The position numbers and the translations under genes are program-made. Of a stretch of 64,000 nt of DNA, positions 1-8,324 are shown piece after piece. Source of the stretch: Merdimonas sp963929015 (lineage in GTDB: Bacteria > Bacillota > Clostridia > Lachnospirales > Lachnospiraceae). The stretch spans positions 1 through 64,000 of the forward strand of contig NZ_CAWVHE010000013.1 in assembly GCF_963929015.1 (NCBI RefSeq), given 5' to 3'. The notes under the pieces were generated by a model. It was not told the DNA's origin and did not search any database. It saw only the letters and a program-made list of their open reading frames with translations. Every line of letters begins with the position of its first letter. Positions within the stretch are counted from its first letter, which is position 1.

Positions 1-1286
1 ACACTAGATCGCGTGTTAATAGAAAGAGCGCTTTCCACAGATTCCAGATAGCGGATCTCGTCGCCGGTTTCCCGGATCCATTCGCTCAATGCTTCAAAGG
101 TTCGCTTTTGTTTGTTATACCGGGCAAAATATTTCTGTGCATTTTCCTGAGGTGTTTTGAGAGGATCCAGAGGGATCGTGATCTCTTTTCCTGTATAATA
201 ATTTTCACAGGTCAGTTCTCTGGAGCCTGAGGGGAGCTGATAGCCGTAGGCCTGGATCAGCTCGCCATATACCCGGTAACGCTCCCGGTCTTCTGTGTCT
301 TTTAATTGTCTTGCCTGAAGATCGTATTTCTTCCGGTTCCGCTCCAGCGCTGTCTGGACAATGTGGCGCAGATCGGCTCCTTTCTGCCGGATCCGGATCA
401 GAGCGCTCCGGGTCGCATAGTAGACGGACAGGGTTTCCGAGATCGAATCGAACCTTCTGGCGGACAGATTCTGATAATGAGAGATGGAAAGGGCTGAGAA
501 TTCTTTTGGCGTATTTCCCTCATAATAGATCACGGGGTTAAAGCGCGAGTTTCTGACATCCTCCAGGTAATACCGGAACTGCCGGTAAAGATGCGTCATG
601 GCGTCTTTGGAAAGCTCTCTGGGGCAGATCCTTGGGTCAAGACCGGACAGATACAGGATTTCCTCGGCGATCACCGGACTGATGCCGGTAAAGCTGGTGT
701 AGACGGCTTTTCCGAGGGGCATCGGTTTTTCGGCCAATACGTCGGAAAACGTTTCTTCCGTGACAGTCAGAGGATCTTTTTTGTGCATGGTATCCGGGAT
801 AAACCAGGTACGTCCAGGAAGAACTTCGCGCACAGAACTCATGCCTGCAGGCACATGTTTAATGCTGTCAATGATCCGGAACTTGTCATCGCAAAAGATA
901 ATATTGCTGTGTTTTCCCATGATCTCAACGATCAGATATTTTGTGCACAGATCACCCAGTTCATTGCGGTGCTCAATCTCAAACTGCAGGATTCTTTCGA
1001 GTCCTGGCTGCAATACGTCGATGATCCGTCCGTTCCCGATGTGTTTTCGCAGCAGCATACAGAAATTTGGCGCTGTCATGGGAGAGGGCTTGTTGACATC
1101 CGTCAGATAGATCAGAGGGAGAGAAGCGCTGGCTGAGATACTAAGTCTTCTGGATCCTTCCCTGGTTTTCAGCGTCAGAAGGAGCTCGTCGTCCTCAGGC
1201 TGAGAGATCCTGGCAATCCTGCTGTCAGACAGGGTGTTTTTTAGTTCCGCGGCAAGCGCCGCAACGGTAATTCCATCAAATGCCAT
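1..1286 (-). CDS. rqcH: RqcH / NFACT-family ribosome quality control protein (FbpA-like), C-terminus outside window
   Basis: Translating the minus strand from the ATG at 1286 gives an open frame that runs off the left edge, so about 428 residues of a protein usually near 580 are present. The N-terminus MAFDGIT and the segment APNFCMLLRKHIGNGRI are typical of the NFACT-N domain of FbpA/RqcH. A charged helical region (LERNRKKYDLQARQLKD) follows, as expected for the coiled-coil arm. RqcH binds stalled 50S-peptidyl-tRNA complexes and recruits tRNA-Ala for alanine tailing; older annotations call the family fibronectin-binding. A good RBS (AAGGAAGGA) precedes the start, with a promoter further upstream. 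The C-terminal NFACT-R region cannot be seen. Confidence 0.9.
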   Translation of the reverse strand, partial: MAFDGITVAALAAELKNTLSDSRIARISQPEDDELLLTLKTREGSRRLSISASASLPLIYLTDVNKPSPMTAPNFCMLLRKHIGNGRIIDVLQPGLERILQFEIEHRNELGDLCTKYLIVEIMGKHSNIIFCDDKFRIIDSIKHVPAGMSSVREVLPGRTWFIPDTMHKKDPLTVTEETFSDVLAEKPMPLGKAVYTSFTGISPVIAEEILYLSGLDPRICPRELSKDAMTHLYRQFRYYLEDVRNSRFNPVIYYEGNTPKEFSALSISHYQNLSARRFDSISETLSVYYATRSALIRIRQKGADLRHIVQTALERNRKKYDLQARQLKDTEDRERYRVYGELIQAYGYQLPSGSRELTCENYYTGKEITIPLDPLKTPQENAQKYFARYNKQKRTFEALSEWIRETGDEIRYLESVESALSINTRSS

Positions 1287-1323
1287 AGCTGATATTCCTT
1301 CCTTGTAAAACTCATCTTTTCCC

Positions 1324-1352
1324 AGTATATCATAGTTGACGGGATATTCCAA
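1324..1352 (-). promoter_or_regulatory. Sigma-A promoter for rqcH
   Basis: On the minus strand TTGGAA (1352-1347) is followed after 17 bp by TATACT (1329-1324). It interleaves with the yicC promoter on the other strand, so RNA polymerase could not occupy both fully at once. Confidence 0.65.
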
Positions 1353-1364
1353 ATGCCTTATAAT
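1336..1364 (+). promoter_or_regulatory. Sigma-A promoter for the yicC-gmk-rpoZ-rimO-pgsA-cinA run
   Basis: TTGACG (1336-1341), a 17-bp spacer and a perfect TATAAT (1359-1364) lie about 60 bp upstream of the yicC start. No comparable promoter is seen between yicC and cinA, which suggests one long operon. Confidence 0.75.
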
Positions 1365-1423
1365 TAACGATGGCATAAATTGCAAGTTGCATGATTTTAA
1401 AGTATAAAGAAGAGGAATCCATT

Positions 1424-2306
1424 ATGATCAAAAGTATGACCGGATTCGGCCGGTGTGAGTTACAGGAAGGACAGCGCAAATTTGTAGTGGAAATGAAAGG
1501 CGTGAATCACCGTTATCTGGACGTCAATATCCGGATGCCCAAAAAGCTGAATTTCTTTGAGACAACAATCCGCAGCTTTTTGAAAACAGAGGATCCAGAG
1601 AGGAAAAGTAGATATTTTTATTTCCTATGAGGATCTGTCAGAAAGTCAGGTGTCTTTGAAGTATAATGAGACCCTTGCAAAAGAGTATCTGGAGTCTTTC
1701 CGCAAAATGGAAGAAAGCTTTAGCCTGGAAAACGATATTCGAGTGTCCACGCTGTCCCGCTGCCCGGAAGTCCTGACCATGGAAGAACAGGCAGTGGATG
1801 AAGAGAAACTCTGGAATGAGCTGAAAAAAGCCCTGGAAGGGGCTGTCTGCCAGTTTGTGGAGACCAGAAGCCAGGAAGGGGAAAATCTGAAAAAAGACCT
1901 GCTGGAAAAACTGGATGGCATGAAAACACTGGCGGATCGGATCGAGGAAAGAGAACCGCAGATCCTCAGCGAATACCGGCAGAAGCTGGAAACCAAGGTA
2001 AAAGAACTTCTGGAAGACAGTCAGATTGAAGAGGGAAGGATTGCGGCTGAGGTCGTGATGTTTGCTGATAAAATCTGTACCGATGAAGAAGTGGTACGGC
2101 TTAGAAGTCATATTCAGCATATGAAAGAAGTCCTCCAGTCTGAGGAGAACGGCATCGGAAGAAAACTGGACTTCATCGCCCAGGAGATGAACCGGGAAGC
2201 GAATACCATCCTTTCCAAGGCCAATGACCTGGAGACGTCAAATACAGGTATTGATCTGAAAACCGAAATCGAAAAAGTCAGAGAACAGATTCAGAACATC
2301 GAGTAA
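1424..2306 (+). pseudogene. yicC: YicC-family endoribonuclease, split by a one-base frameshift
   Basis: The 5' part begins at the ATG at 1424 (RBS AGAGGA at 1411-1416) with MIKSMTGFGRCE, the YicC signature. It stays in frame to about 1590 and then runs into a stop at 1628-1630. The rest of the family protein (GKVDIFISYEDLSESQVSLKY onward, to 2306) is in the next frame. Removing one G from the GAGG at 1589-1592 restores one continuous protein: 883 nt becomes 882 nt, or 293 residues, the normal YicC length. YicC proteins are RNA-cleaving enzymes, and the C-terminal DUF1583-type helical region is intact here. The gene may be truly broken or the extra base may be a sequencing error. It leads the operon with gmk and rpoZ, a common neighbourhood for yicC. 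Confidence 0.88.
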
Positions 2307-2323
2307 TAAAGGGGGAAAAGCAG

Positions 2324-2959
2324 GTGGATACCAGGGGGATTCTGATCGTTGTGTCCGGGTTTTCCGGAGCCGGAAAGGGAACGATCATGAAGGAATTGCT
2401 GAAAAGATATGAAGAAAAGTATGCGCTGTCTGTATCGGCGACAACCAGAGGTCCAAGACCCGGAGAAGTGGACGGGCAGGCGTATTTCTTTCGCACAGTC
2501 GATGAATTTGAAAAAATGATTGCGAAAGAAGAACTGATAGAGTATGCTAAATATGTGGATAATTACTACGGAACTCCCCGTGCTTATGTAGAAGAGCAGC
2601 TGGAAAAAGGAAAAGATGTGATCCTGGAGATTGAGATCCAGGGCGCTCTGAAAGTAAAGGAGAAGTATCCGGACACCCTTCTTTTATTTGTAACCCCTCC
2701 ATCGGCGCAGGAGCTGAAAAAGCGCCTCGTAGGACGGGGGACAGAGACCATGGAAGTGATTGAAAGCCGGATGCGAAGAGCCAGGGAAGAATCTGAGTAT
2801 ATGGATCAGTATGAATATCTGATCGTAAACGATGATCTGGACGCATGTGTGGAAGAAATGCATCAGATTATCCAGGGAGAGCATGAAAGAGCATTCCGCA
2901 ACCAACATTTTATCAATCATATGAAAGAAGAATTGCAACAAGAACTGAAAGGAGAATAA
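2324..2959 (+). CDS. gmk: Guanylate kinase
   Basis: This cytosolic enzyme phosphorylates GMP to GDP with ATP. The P-loop SGFSGAGKGT lies at residues 11-20, followed by the GMP-binding segment SATTRGPRPGEVDGQAYFF, both diagnostic of the family. The length of 211 residues is normal. The start is the GTG at 2324, placed by the GGGGGA ribosome site 12 nt upstream; no ATG is better placed. The gene begins 18 bp after the yicC stop and ends 4 bp before rpoZ, so it is surely cotranscribed with both. The small remA-like gene found between yicC and gmk in some relatives is not present. Confidence 0.97.
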   Translation: MDTRGILIVVSGFSGAGKGTIMKELLKRYEEKYALSVSATTRGPRPGEVDGQAYFFRTVDEFEKMIAKEELIEYAKYVDNYYGTPRAYVEEQLEKGKDVILEIEIQGALKVKEKYPDTLLLFVTPPSAQELKKRLVGRGTETMEVIESRMRRAREESEYMDQYEYLIVNDDLDACVEEMHQIIQGEHERAFRNQHFINHMKEELQQELKGE

Positions 2960-2962
2960 AAA

Positions 2963-3208
2963 ATGCTGCATCCATCTTATACCGATTTGATGAAAGTCGT
3001 AAATAAAGACGTGGAAGAGGGTGAGACCAAAGTAGTCAACAGCCGGTATTCCATTGTCATGGCAACCGCAAAACGGGCACGCCAGATCATTGACGGAGCA
3101 ATGCCTCTGGTTCCTGTAAAAGACGGAGAAAAACCGTTGTCTATTGCGATCGATGAGCTGAACCAGTCCAGGATCACCATCATCGGAGAAGAAGAGGAAG
3201 AAGAATAA
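2963..3208 (+). CDS. rpoZ: DNA-directed RNA polymerase omega subunit
   Basis: The 81-residue protein carries the omega core: the segment NSRYSIVMATAKRARQI at about residues 26-42 is the conserved helix that latches the beta' subunit. A C-terminal run of acidic residues (GEEEEEE) follows. Omega helps assemble and stabilise RNA polymerase. Its place directly after gmk, 3 bp away, is the classical arrangement. The start ATG is preceded by AGGAGA within the end of gmk. Confidence 0.95.
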   Translation: MLHPSYTDLMKVVNKDVEEGETKVVNSRYSIVMATAKRARQIIDGAMPLVPVKDGEKPLSIAIDELNQSRITIIGEEEEEE

Positions 3209-3235
3209 ATACACGGCCGTAAGAACGTGGATTCA

Positions 3236-3261
3236 GGGCAGATGCCGGATGGTGTCTGCCC
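3236..3261 (+). terminator. Hairpin between rpoZ and rimO (weak terminator or processing site)
   Basis: GGGCAGA (3236-3242) pairs with TCTGCCC (3255-3261) around a 12-nt loop. The following bases (TTATTACA) are not a strong U tract, so it may only attenuate or protect the transcript. Confidence 0.4.
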
Positions 3262-3291
3262 TTATTACAAACCGGCCGTAAGGAGGAATAC

Positions 3292-4617
3292 ATGAATCTA
3301 TTATTTATCTCGCTTGGCTGTGACAAGAACCTGGTGGATTCTGAGGTAATGCTCGGTCTTCTGGCAAAAGCGGGCTACCAGATGGTGGATCTGGAGGAAG
3401 AGGCAGATGTGATCGTGATCAATACCTGCTGTTTTATCCATGATGCCAAAGAAGAAAGCATCCAGACCATCCTGGATATGGCGCGTTACAAAGAAGAAGG
3501 AAGGCTGAAAGCACTGATCGTAACCGGTTGTCTGGCGCAGCGCTACCAACAGGAAATCTTAGAGGAGATCCCGGAGGTAGACGCAGTTCTGGGAACGACC
3601 GCCTATGCAGAAATTGTAACCGCCATTTCCGAGGCGCTGGAAGGAAGGGGCGCGGTGACCACCAAAGACCTGAACGCCCTGCCAGAGACAGATCCGCACA
3701 GACCGGTCACTACAGGCGGTCATTACGCTTATCTGAAGATAGCCGAAGGCTGCGACAAACACTGTACTTATTGTATTATTCCCAAACTTCGCGGCAATTT
3801 CCGAAGTGTTCCTTTAGAACAGCTTCTTGCCCAGGCAGAAGATCTGGCGCGCCAGGGGGTCAGAGAGCTGATCCTGGTGGCACAGGAGACGACGCTGTAC
3901 GGGAAGGATCTGTACGGAGAAAAATCTCTGCATCTTCTTCTGAAGAAGTTATGTGGGATCGACGGGATTCGCTGGATCCGTGTGCTCTACTGTTATCCGG
4001 AAGAAATCGACGACCCGTTGATCCAGGTGATGAAAGAAGAAAAGAAGATCTGCCATTATCTGGATCTGCCGGTGCAGCATGCCAGTGACGAAATCCTGCG
4101 AAGAATGGGCAGAAGGACTTCCAAACAACAGTTGAAGGAGATCATCGGAAAATTAAGGAGTCAGATTCCGGACATTTGCCTTAGAACCACTTTGATCACA
4201 GGATTTCCGGGAGAGACGCAGGAACAGCATGAAGAACTTCTGGAATTCGTCGACGAGATGGAGTTCGACCGTCTGGGAGTATTCACCTATTCTCCGGAAG
4301 AGGATACGCCTGCCGCAGAAATGCCGGACCAGATCCCGGAGGAAATTAAAGAAGAACGGCAGGCAGAACTGATGGAGCTGCAGCAGGATATTGCCTTTGA
4401 CGCAGCCGAAAATATGCTGGGAAAAGAAGTCCTGGTTATGATCGAAGGGAAGGTGGCGGATGAAAATGCCTATGTGGGCAGGACCTATAAAGACGCCCCG
4501 GGTGTGGACGGCCTGATCTTTATTAATACAGAAGAAGAACTGATGTCCGGTGATTTCGCAAAGGTAAGAGTAACCGGCGCATTAGAATATGACCTGATAG
4601 GAGAGTTGATATCATGA
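3292..4617 (+). CDS. rimO: Ribosomal protein S12 methylthiotransferase RimO
   Basis: This radical-SAM enzyme adds a methylthio group to an aspartate of ribosomal protein S12. The order is MTTase N-domain (Cys10, Cys46 and Cys80 for the auxiliary cluster), radical SAM core with GCDKHCTYC (Cys154, Cys158, Cys161), and a C-terminal TRAM domain. The start LFISLGCDKNLVDSE and the overall pattern favour RimO over MiaB. At 441 residues it is full length. The start ATG has an AGGAGG site. Its last bases overlap the pgsA start, so the two are translationally coupled. Confidence 0.95.
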   Translation: MNLLFISLGCDKNLVDSEVMLGLLAKAGYQMVDLEEEADVIVINTCCFIHDAKEESIQTILDMARYKEEGRLKALIVTGCLAQRYQQEILEEIPEVDAVLGTTAYAEIVTAISEALEGRGAVTTKDLNALPETDPHRPVTTGGHYAYLKIAEGCDKHCTYCIIPKLRGNFRSVPLEQLLAQAEDLARQGVRELILVAQETTLYGKDLYGEKSLHLLLKKLCGIDGIRWIRVLYCYPEEIDDPLIQVMKEEKKICHYLDLPVQHASDEILRRMGRRTSKQQLKEIIGKLRSQIPDICLRTTLITGFPGETQEQHEELLEFVDEMEFDRLGVFTYSPEEDTPAAEMPDQIPEEIKEERQAELMELQQDIAFDAAENMLGKEVLVMIEGKVADENAYVGRTYKDAPGVDGLIFINTEEELMSGDFAKVRVTGALEYDLIGELIS

Positions 4618-5156
4618 ATTTACCAAATAAGCTGACGGTGCTTCGAATGATTATGGTTCCGTTTTTTGTATTTTTTATGTTGACTGATGTGGGAGGAACT
4701 GCCAATAAATGGATCGCTCTCATCCTGTTCTGTGTAGCAAGCCTTACAGATATGCTGGACGGGAAGATTGCAAGAGCCAGAAATCTTGTAACAAATTTCG
4801 GAAAATTTATGGATCCGCTAGCGGATAAGCTGCTGGTATGTTCCGCCATGATCTGCATGATCCCGTCCGGAAAGCTGGCTGCCTGGTTTGTGATCGTGAT
4901 CATTGCCAGAGAATTTATCATCAGTGGATTCCGGCTGGTGGCCTCAGATAATGGCATCGTGATCGCGGCAAGTTACTGGGGAAAATTCAAAACCGTTTCC
5001 CAGATGGTTATGATCATCGTACTGATCATGGATCTGGGAGGCGCCTTTGACATTGTAGGGACGATCCTGATCTGGGTATCCCTGATCCTGACGGTAGTAT
5101 CTCTGATCGATTATATTGCAAAAAATGTACAGGTACTGACAAAGGGAGGCATGTAA
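4614..5156 (+). CDS. pgsA: CDP-diacylglycerol-glycerol-3-phosphate 3-phosphatidyltransferase
   Basis: This integral membrane enzyme makes phosphatidylglycerol-phosphate, the first committed step to phosphatidylglycerol and cardiolipin. The CDP-alcohol phosphotransferase motif is complete: D46, D49-G50, A53-R54, G63, D67 and D71. Several hydrophobic spans cover the rest of the 180 residues. It overlaps rimO by 4 bp (ATGA) and ends 1 bp before cinA, so it is deep inside the operon. Confidence 0.95.
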   Translation: MNLPNKLTVLRMIMVPFFVFFMLTDVGGTANKWIALILFCVASLTDMLDGKIARARNLVTNFGKFMDPLADKLLVCSAMICMIPSGKLAAWFVIVIIAREFIISGFRLVASDNGIVIAASYWGKFKTVSQMVMIIVLIMDLGGAFDIVGTILIWVSLILTVVSLIDYIAKNVQVLTKGGM

Positions 5157-5157
5157 A

Positions 5158-7425
5158 ATGACCGTAGAACTGGTCTGTGTAGGCACAGAGCTTCTGCTTG
5201 GAAATATTGTAAACACCAATGCGGCTTATCTGGCAGAGCAGTGCGCTATGTTGGGATTATCCTGCTACCATCAAAGCGTAGTGGGCGACAATGAGGAGCG
5301 GATGGAAGTATCGATCCGCCAGGCGGTATCAAGATCGGATATTGTGATCCTCTGCGGCGGACTGGGACCTACAAAGGATGATCTGACAAAAGAAGTGGCT
5401 GCAAAAGTATTTGGGATGCCGCTCAAAGAAGATCCTCATACACGGGAGCGGATAGCCGAATATTTCCGGGTCAGCGGTCGTGCGGTTACGGATAATAACT
5501 GGAAACAGGCTCTGGTACCGGAAGGGGCCTGTGTAATAGACAATGACAATGGAACGGCTCCGGGCCTGATCCTGGAAAAGGACGGGAAACGGGCCATTCT
5601 GCTCCCCGGACCGCCGGGTGAACTCGTTCCTATGTTCGAGAAAGAGATCCGCCCTTATCTGAATCGTCTGGTGCCGGAAGGGATTTATTCCCGGATGGTC
5701 AAGATCTGCGGGCTTGGGGAGAGTAAAGTAGAATCCATGATCACAGATCTTCTGGACGCTCAGACAAATCCGACGATCGCCCCCTATGCAAAGACTGGAG
5801 AAGTGCATCTTCGTGTGACGGCTAAAGCAAGCGGGGAAGACGAAGCACAGAAGCTGATGCAGCCGGTGCTGGATGAGCTTGCCCGCCGGTTTGGAGACCG
5901 GATCTTTACGACCCGGGAAGAGGTGACGCTGGAAGAGACCGTGGTAGATCTTATCAAAGAGCTGGGGCTTACAGTTACAACGGCAGAGTCCTGTACAGCC
6001 GGCCTGCTTGCCGGCAGGATCATGAACGTTCCCGGCGCATCGGCAGTTTACCGGGAAGGTTATATCACCTATGCCAATGAGGCCAAAGAAAAACTGCTGG
6101 GAGTTCAGGCAAAGACCCTGGAGCAGTACGGGGCAGTCAGTAAAGAAACGGCCTGTGAGATGGCCGCCGGCGCCGCCCGCGCTGCAGGCGCTGATGTGGC
6201 GGTATCTGTAACAGGGATTGCAGGCCCGGACGGAGGAAGCGCGGAAAAGCCGGTAGGCCTTGTCTATATCGGATGCTTTGCAAAAGGGTCTGTGAGGGCC
6301 TGGGAGTGCCGATTTACTGGAAACCGGGCAAAAAACCGGGAACTTTCTGTGGCAAGAGGGCTGACAATCTTAAGGGAGGTTCTGCTTGATATAAAAGCCG
6401 GGAAAAACGATGCAGTCGTTGTTCCTGCAAATTTATCTGAAGAAGAGGAAGAAAAACCAAAAAGATCCAGAAGTAAGGCAATCCTTATTGCTGTTGTGGC
6501 AGGTCTTTTCCTGCTGGCCGCTGTCTTTGCGGCAGGTGCTTTTCTGGTCCGCCAGATCATCGATAATGTAGAGGTGTCGATAGAAGAGATCGAAGGAGAC
6601 GACAGTGCAGGCGCGCCTTCAGATGGCGGTGACTCTTTCTTTGAAGACGGCCGGGAGGACGATCAGAACGAAGAAGAAACAACCGGGACAGACGGGATCC
6701 GGGCATTTGTTGACGAAGGAATCACTTATGAGATTGATGAAGATCAGTATGTATTTACCGGTGACGAAAGTTCTTCGGTCTATCTTGATTTTTATGTGAA
6801 GTATCCGGTAATCACAGGGCTCAGTGATCCGGAGACGGAGAAAAATGTAAATGCGGCTATTCAAAGTTGTGCAAAGGCAACGGTTACGGAAATCTACGAA
6901 GAACCTTCGGTGGAGATCCGGGAAAGGGTTCTGGGCGCCAGAGTGCCGGCGCTTGTCAGTTATGTAGAATACAAGGTCTGCTATGCGAACGAAGATTTTC
7001 TTAGTATTGTCTTCGATGATAACAGCTATAAGGGAAGCGAAGAGTATCTGGATATGAGTCTTCGGACGCTCAATATCAGCCTGAAGGATGCAACCGTTTA
7101 TCAGGTAAAGGATATCGTGGAGCTGAACGATGAATTTATGGATGACTGGCTTTCCGGTATGAGAGAAGAAGCAGAGAATGATGCATTTCTTTCGGAACTG
7201 GATGAGGAAGAGCTTCGGAACGCGCTTGCAGGCGAGGATGAAAGCGGTGTTTATGTGCCCAATTTCTTTGTAAGCGCTGACGGCATGGAAATAGGATTTG
7301 ATCTGAACTATCCTGCCGATGATTCCCATGACCTTGGATATATCTGGGTGACGGCTCCTCTTTCGCAGGAGCAGCTGGAAGCATATCAGACAGACAGCAG
7401 TTTTTGGAAGCTGATTGAAAAATAA
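5158..7425 (+). CDS. cinA: CinA-family protein (molybdopterin-like domain plus NMN amidohydrolase) fused to a membrane-anchored C-terminal domain
   Basis: Residues 1 to about 410 are a complete CinA. The N-terminal domain has GGLGPTKDDLTKE near residue 67, and the C-terminal PncC-type nicotinamide-nucleotide amidohydrolase has TAESCTAGLLAGR near 274 and VTGIAGPDGGS near 352. CinA proteins normally end about here, at 410-420 residues. This one continues without a stop or internal start. A charged linker (EEEEEKPKRSRSK) leads to a hydrophobic span at about 440-465, an acidic low-complexity linker, and about 250 more residues. That last part includes YPVITGLSDPETEKNVN and resembles the extracellular RsiV/PdaC-like DUF4163/DUF3298 type. 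The predicted topology puts CinA in the cytosol and the last domain outside. The CinA part is certain; the nature of the tail is inference. Confidence 0.9.
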   Translation: MTVELVCVGTELLLGNIVNTNAAYLAEQCAMLGLSCYHQSVVGDNEERMEVSIRQAVSRSDIVILCGGLGPTKDDLTKEVAAKVFGMPLKEDPHTRERIAEYFRVSGRAVTDNNWKQALVPEGACVIDNDNGTAPGLILEKDGKRAILLPGPPGELVPMFEKEIRPYLNRLVPEGIYSRMVKICGLGESKVESMITDLLDAQTNPTIAPYAKTGEVHLRVTAKASGEDEAQKLMQPVLDELARRFGDRIFTTREEVTLEETVVDLIKELGLTVTTAESCTAGLLAGRIMNVPGASAVYREGYITYANEAKEKLLGVQAKTLEQYGAVSKETACEMAAGAARAAGADVAVSVTGIAGPDGGSAEKPVGLVYIGCFAKGSVRAWECRFTGNRAKNRELSVARGLTILREVLLDIKAGKNDAVVVPANLSEEEEEKPKRSRSKAILIAVVAGLFLLAAVFAAGAFLVRQIIDNVEVSIEEIEGDDSAGAPSDGGDSFFEDGREDDQNEEETTGTDGIRAFVDEGITYEIDEDQYVFTGDESSSVYLDFYVKYPVITGLSDPETEKNVNAAIQSCAKATVTEIYEEPSVEIRERVLGARVPALVSYVEYKVCYANEDFLSIVFDDNSYKGSEEYLDMSLRTLNISLKDATVYQVKDIVELNDEFMDDWLSGMREEAENDAFLSELDEEELRNALAGEDESGVYVPNFFVSADGMEIGFDLNYPADDSHDLGYIWVTAPLSQEQLEAYQTDSSFWKLIEK

Positions 7426-7447
7426 TCGCAAAACCTGAAAGTGATAA

Positions 7448-7477
7448 TTGACGAAAGAAATAGAATATGAGAAAATA
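7448..7477 (+). promoter_or_regulatory. Possible promoter for the NifU-like/GGGtGRT pair
   Basis: TTGACG at 7448-7453 has a consensus-like -35 shape, but the best -10 (AAAATA, 7472-7477, 18-bp spacer) is poor. It lies about 70 bp before the next start and after the end of the cinA operon. Confidence 0.35.
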
Positions 7478-7548
7478 AATTAAGTATGGTGTTAAAGATA
7501 TAACAAGCCCTACGAGAGAAAAATGTGCAAGTTGAAAGGAGTTTTAAA

Positions 7549-8241
7549 ATGATTTATTCACATGAAGTAGAAATGATGTGTCCGGTAGCGCAGGGTGCAA
7601 ATCACGGGCCGGCTCCGATCCCGGAAGAAGCAAAATGGGTACAGGCAAAAGAGATCAAGGATATTTCCGGATTTACACACGGTGTAGGCTGGTGCGCTCC
7701 GCAGCAGGGAGCATGTAAGCTGACACTGAACGTAAAAGACGGCATCATCCAGGAAGCGCTGGTTGAGACACTTGGATGTTCAGGAATGACACATTCCGCA
7801 GCTATGGCATCTGAGATCCTCCCGGGAAAAACCATTCTGGAGGCGCTCAATACAGACCTTGTCTGTGACGCGATTAATACTGCTATGAGAGAACTCTTCC
7901 TTCAGATCGTATACGGAAGAACACAGAGCGCATTTTCAGAGAACGGTCTTGCAGTAGGAGCAGGGCTTGAGGATCTGGGAAAAGGACTCCGTTCCCAGGT
8001 CGGCACAATGTACGGTACATTAGCCAAAGGTCCTCGTTATCTTGAGATGGCAGAAGGTTATGTAACAGGTATCGCTCTGGACGATCACGATGAGATCATC
8101 GGATATCAGTTCGTAAACCTTGGAAAATTCACAGACTTTATCAAAGCGGGCGATACACCGAACGACGCATGGGAAAAGGCAAAAGGACAGTACGGCCGTG
8201 TAGACGATGCTGTGAAGATTATTGATCCGCGTAAAGAGTAG
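7549..8241 (+). CDS. NifU/IscU-like iron-sulfur scaffold-type protein paired with GGGtGRT
   Basis: The 230-residue protein contains ETLGCSGMTHSAAMASEI followed by GKTILEALN, matching the IscU/NifU N-terminal pattern (a cysteine loop then a G-K-T helix). Further cysteines occur early (MMCPVAQ, GWCAPQQGAC). This supports an Fe-S or metal-binding scaffold role, but no partner such as iscS is nearby. I chose the ATG at 7549 because AAAGGAG lies 7 nt upstream; a GTG at 7525 lacks an RBS. The gene is followed 83 bp later by the GGGtGRT gene, and the two are probably cotranscribed. Function is unproven. Confidence 0.75.
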   Translation: MIYSHEVEMMCPVAQGANHGPAPIPEEAKWVQAKEIKDISGFTHGVGWCAPQQGACKLTLNVKDGIIQEALVETLGCSGMTHSAAMASEILPGKTILEALNTDLVCDAINTAMRELFLQIVYGRTQSAFSENGLAVGAGLEDLGKGLRSQVGTMYGTLAKGPRYLEMAEGYVTGIALDDHDEIIGYQFVNLGKFTDFIKAGDTPNDAWEKAKGQYGRVDDAVKIIDPRKE

Positions 8242-8324
8242 TCTGGACAGGCGGATCAGCCCGGATGACAGCATCTGTGCGTATCCGCGATAAAAAGAGT
8301 GTTAGAATTCAGGAGGATACATAA

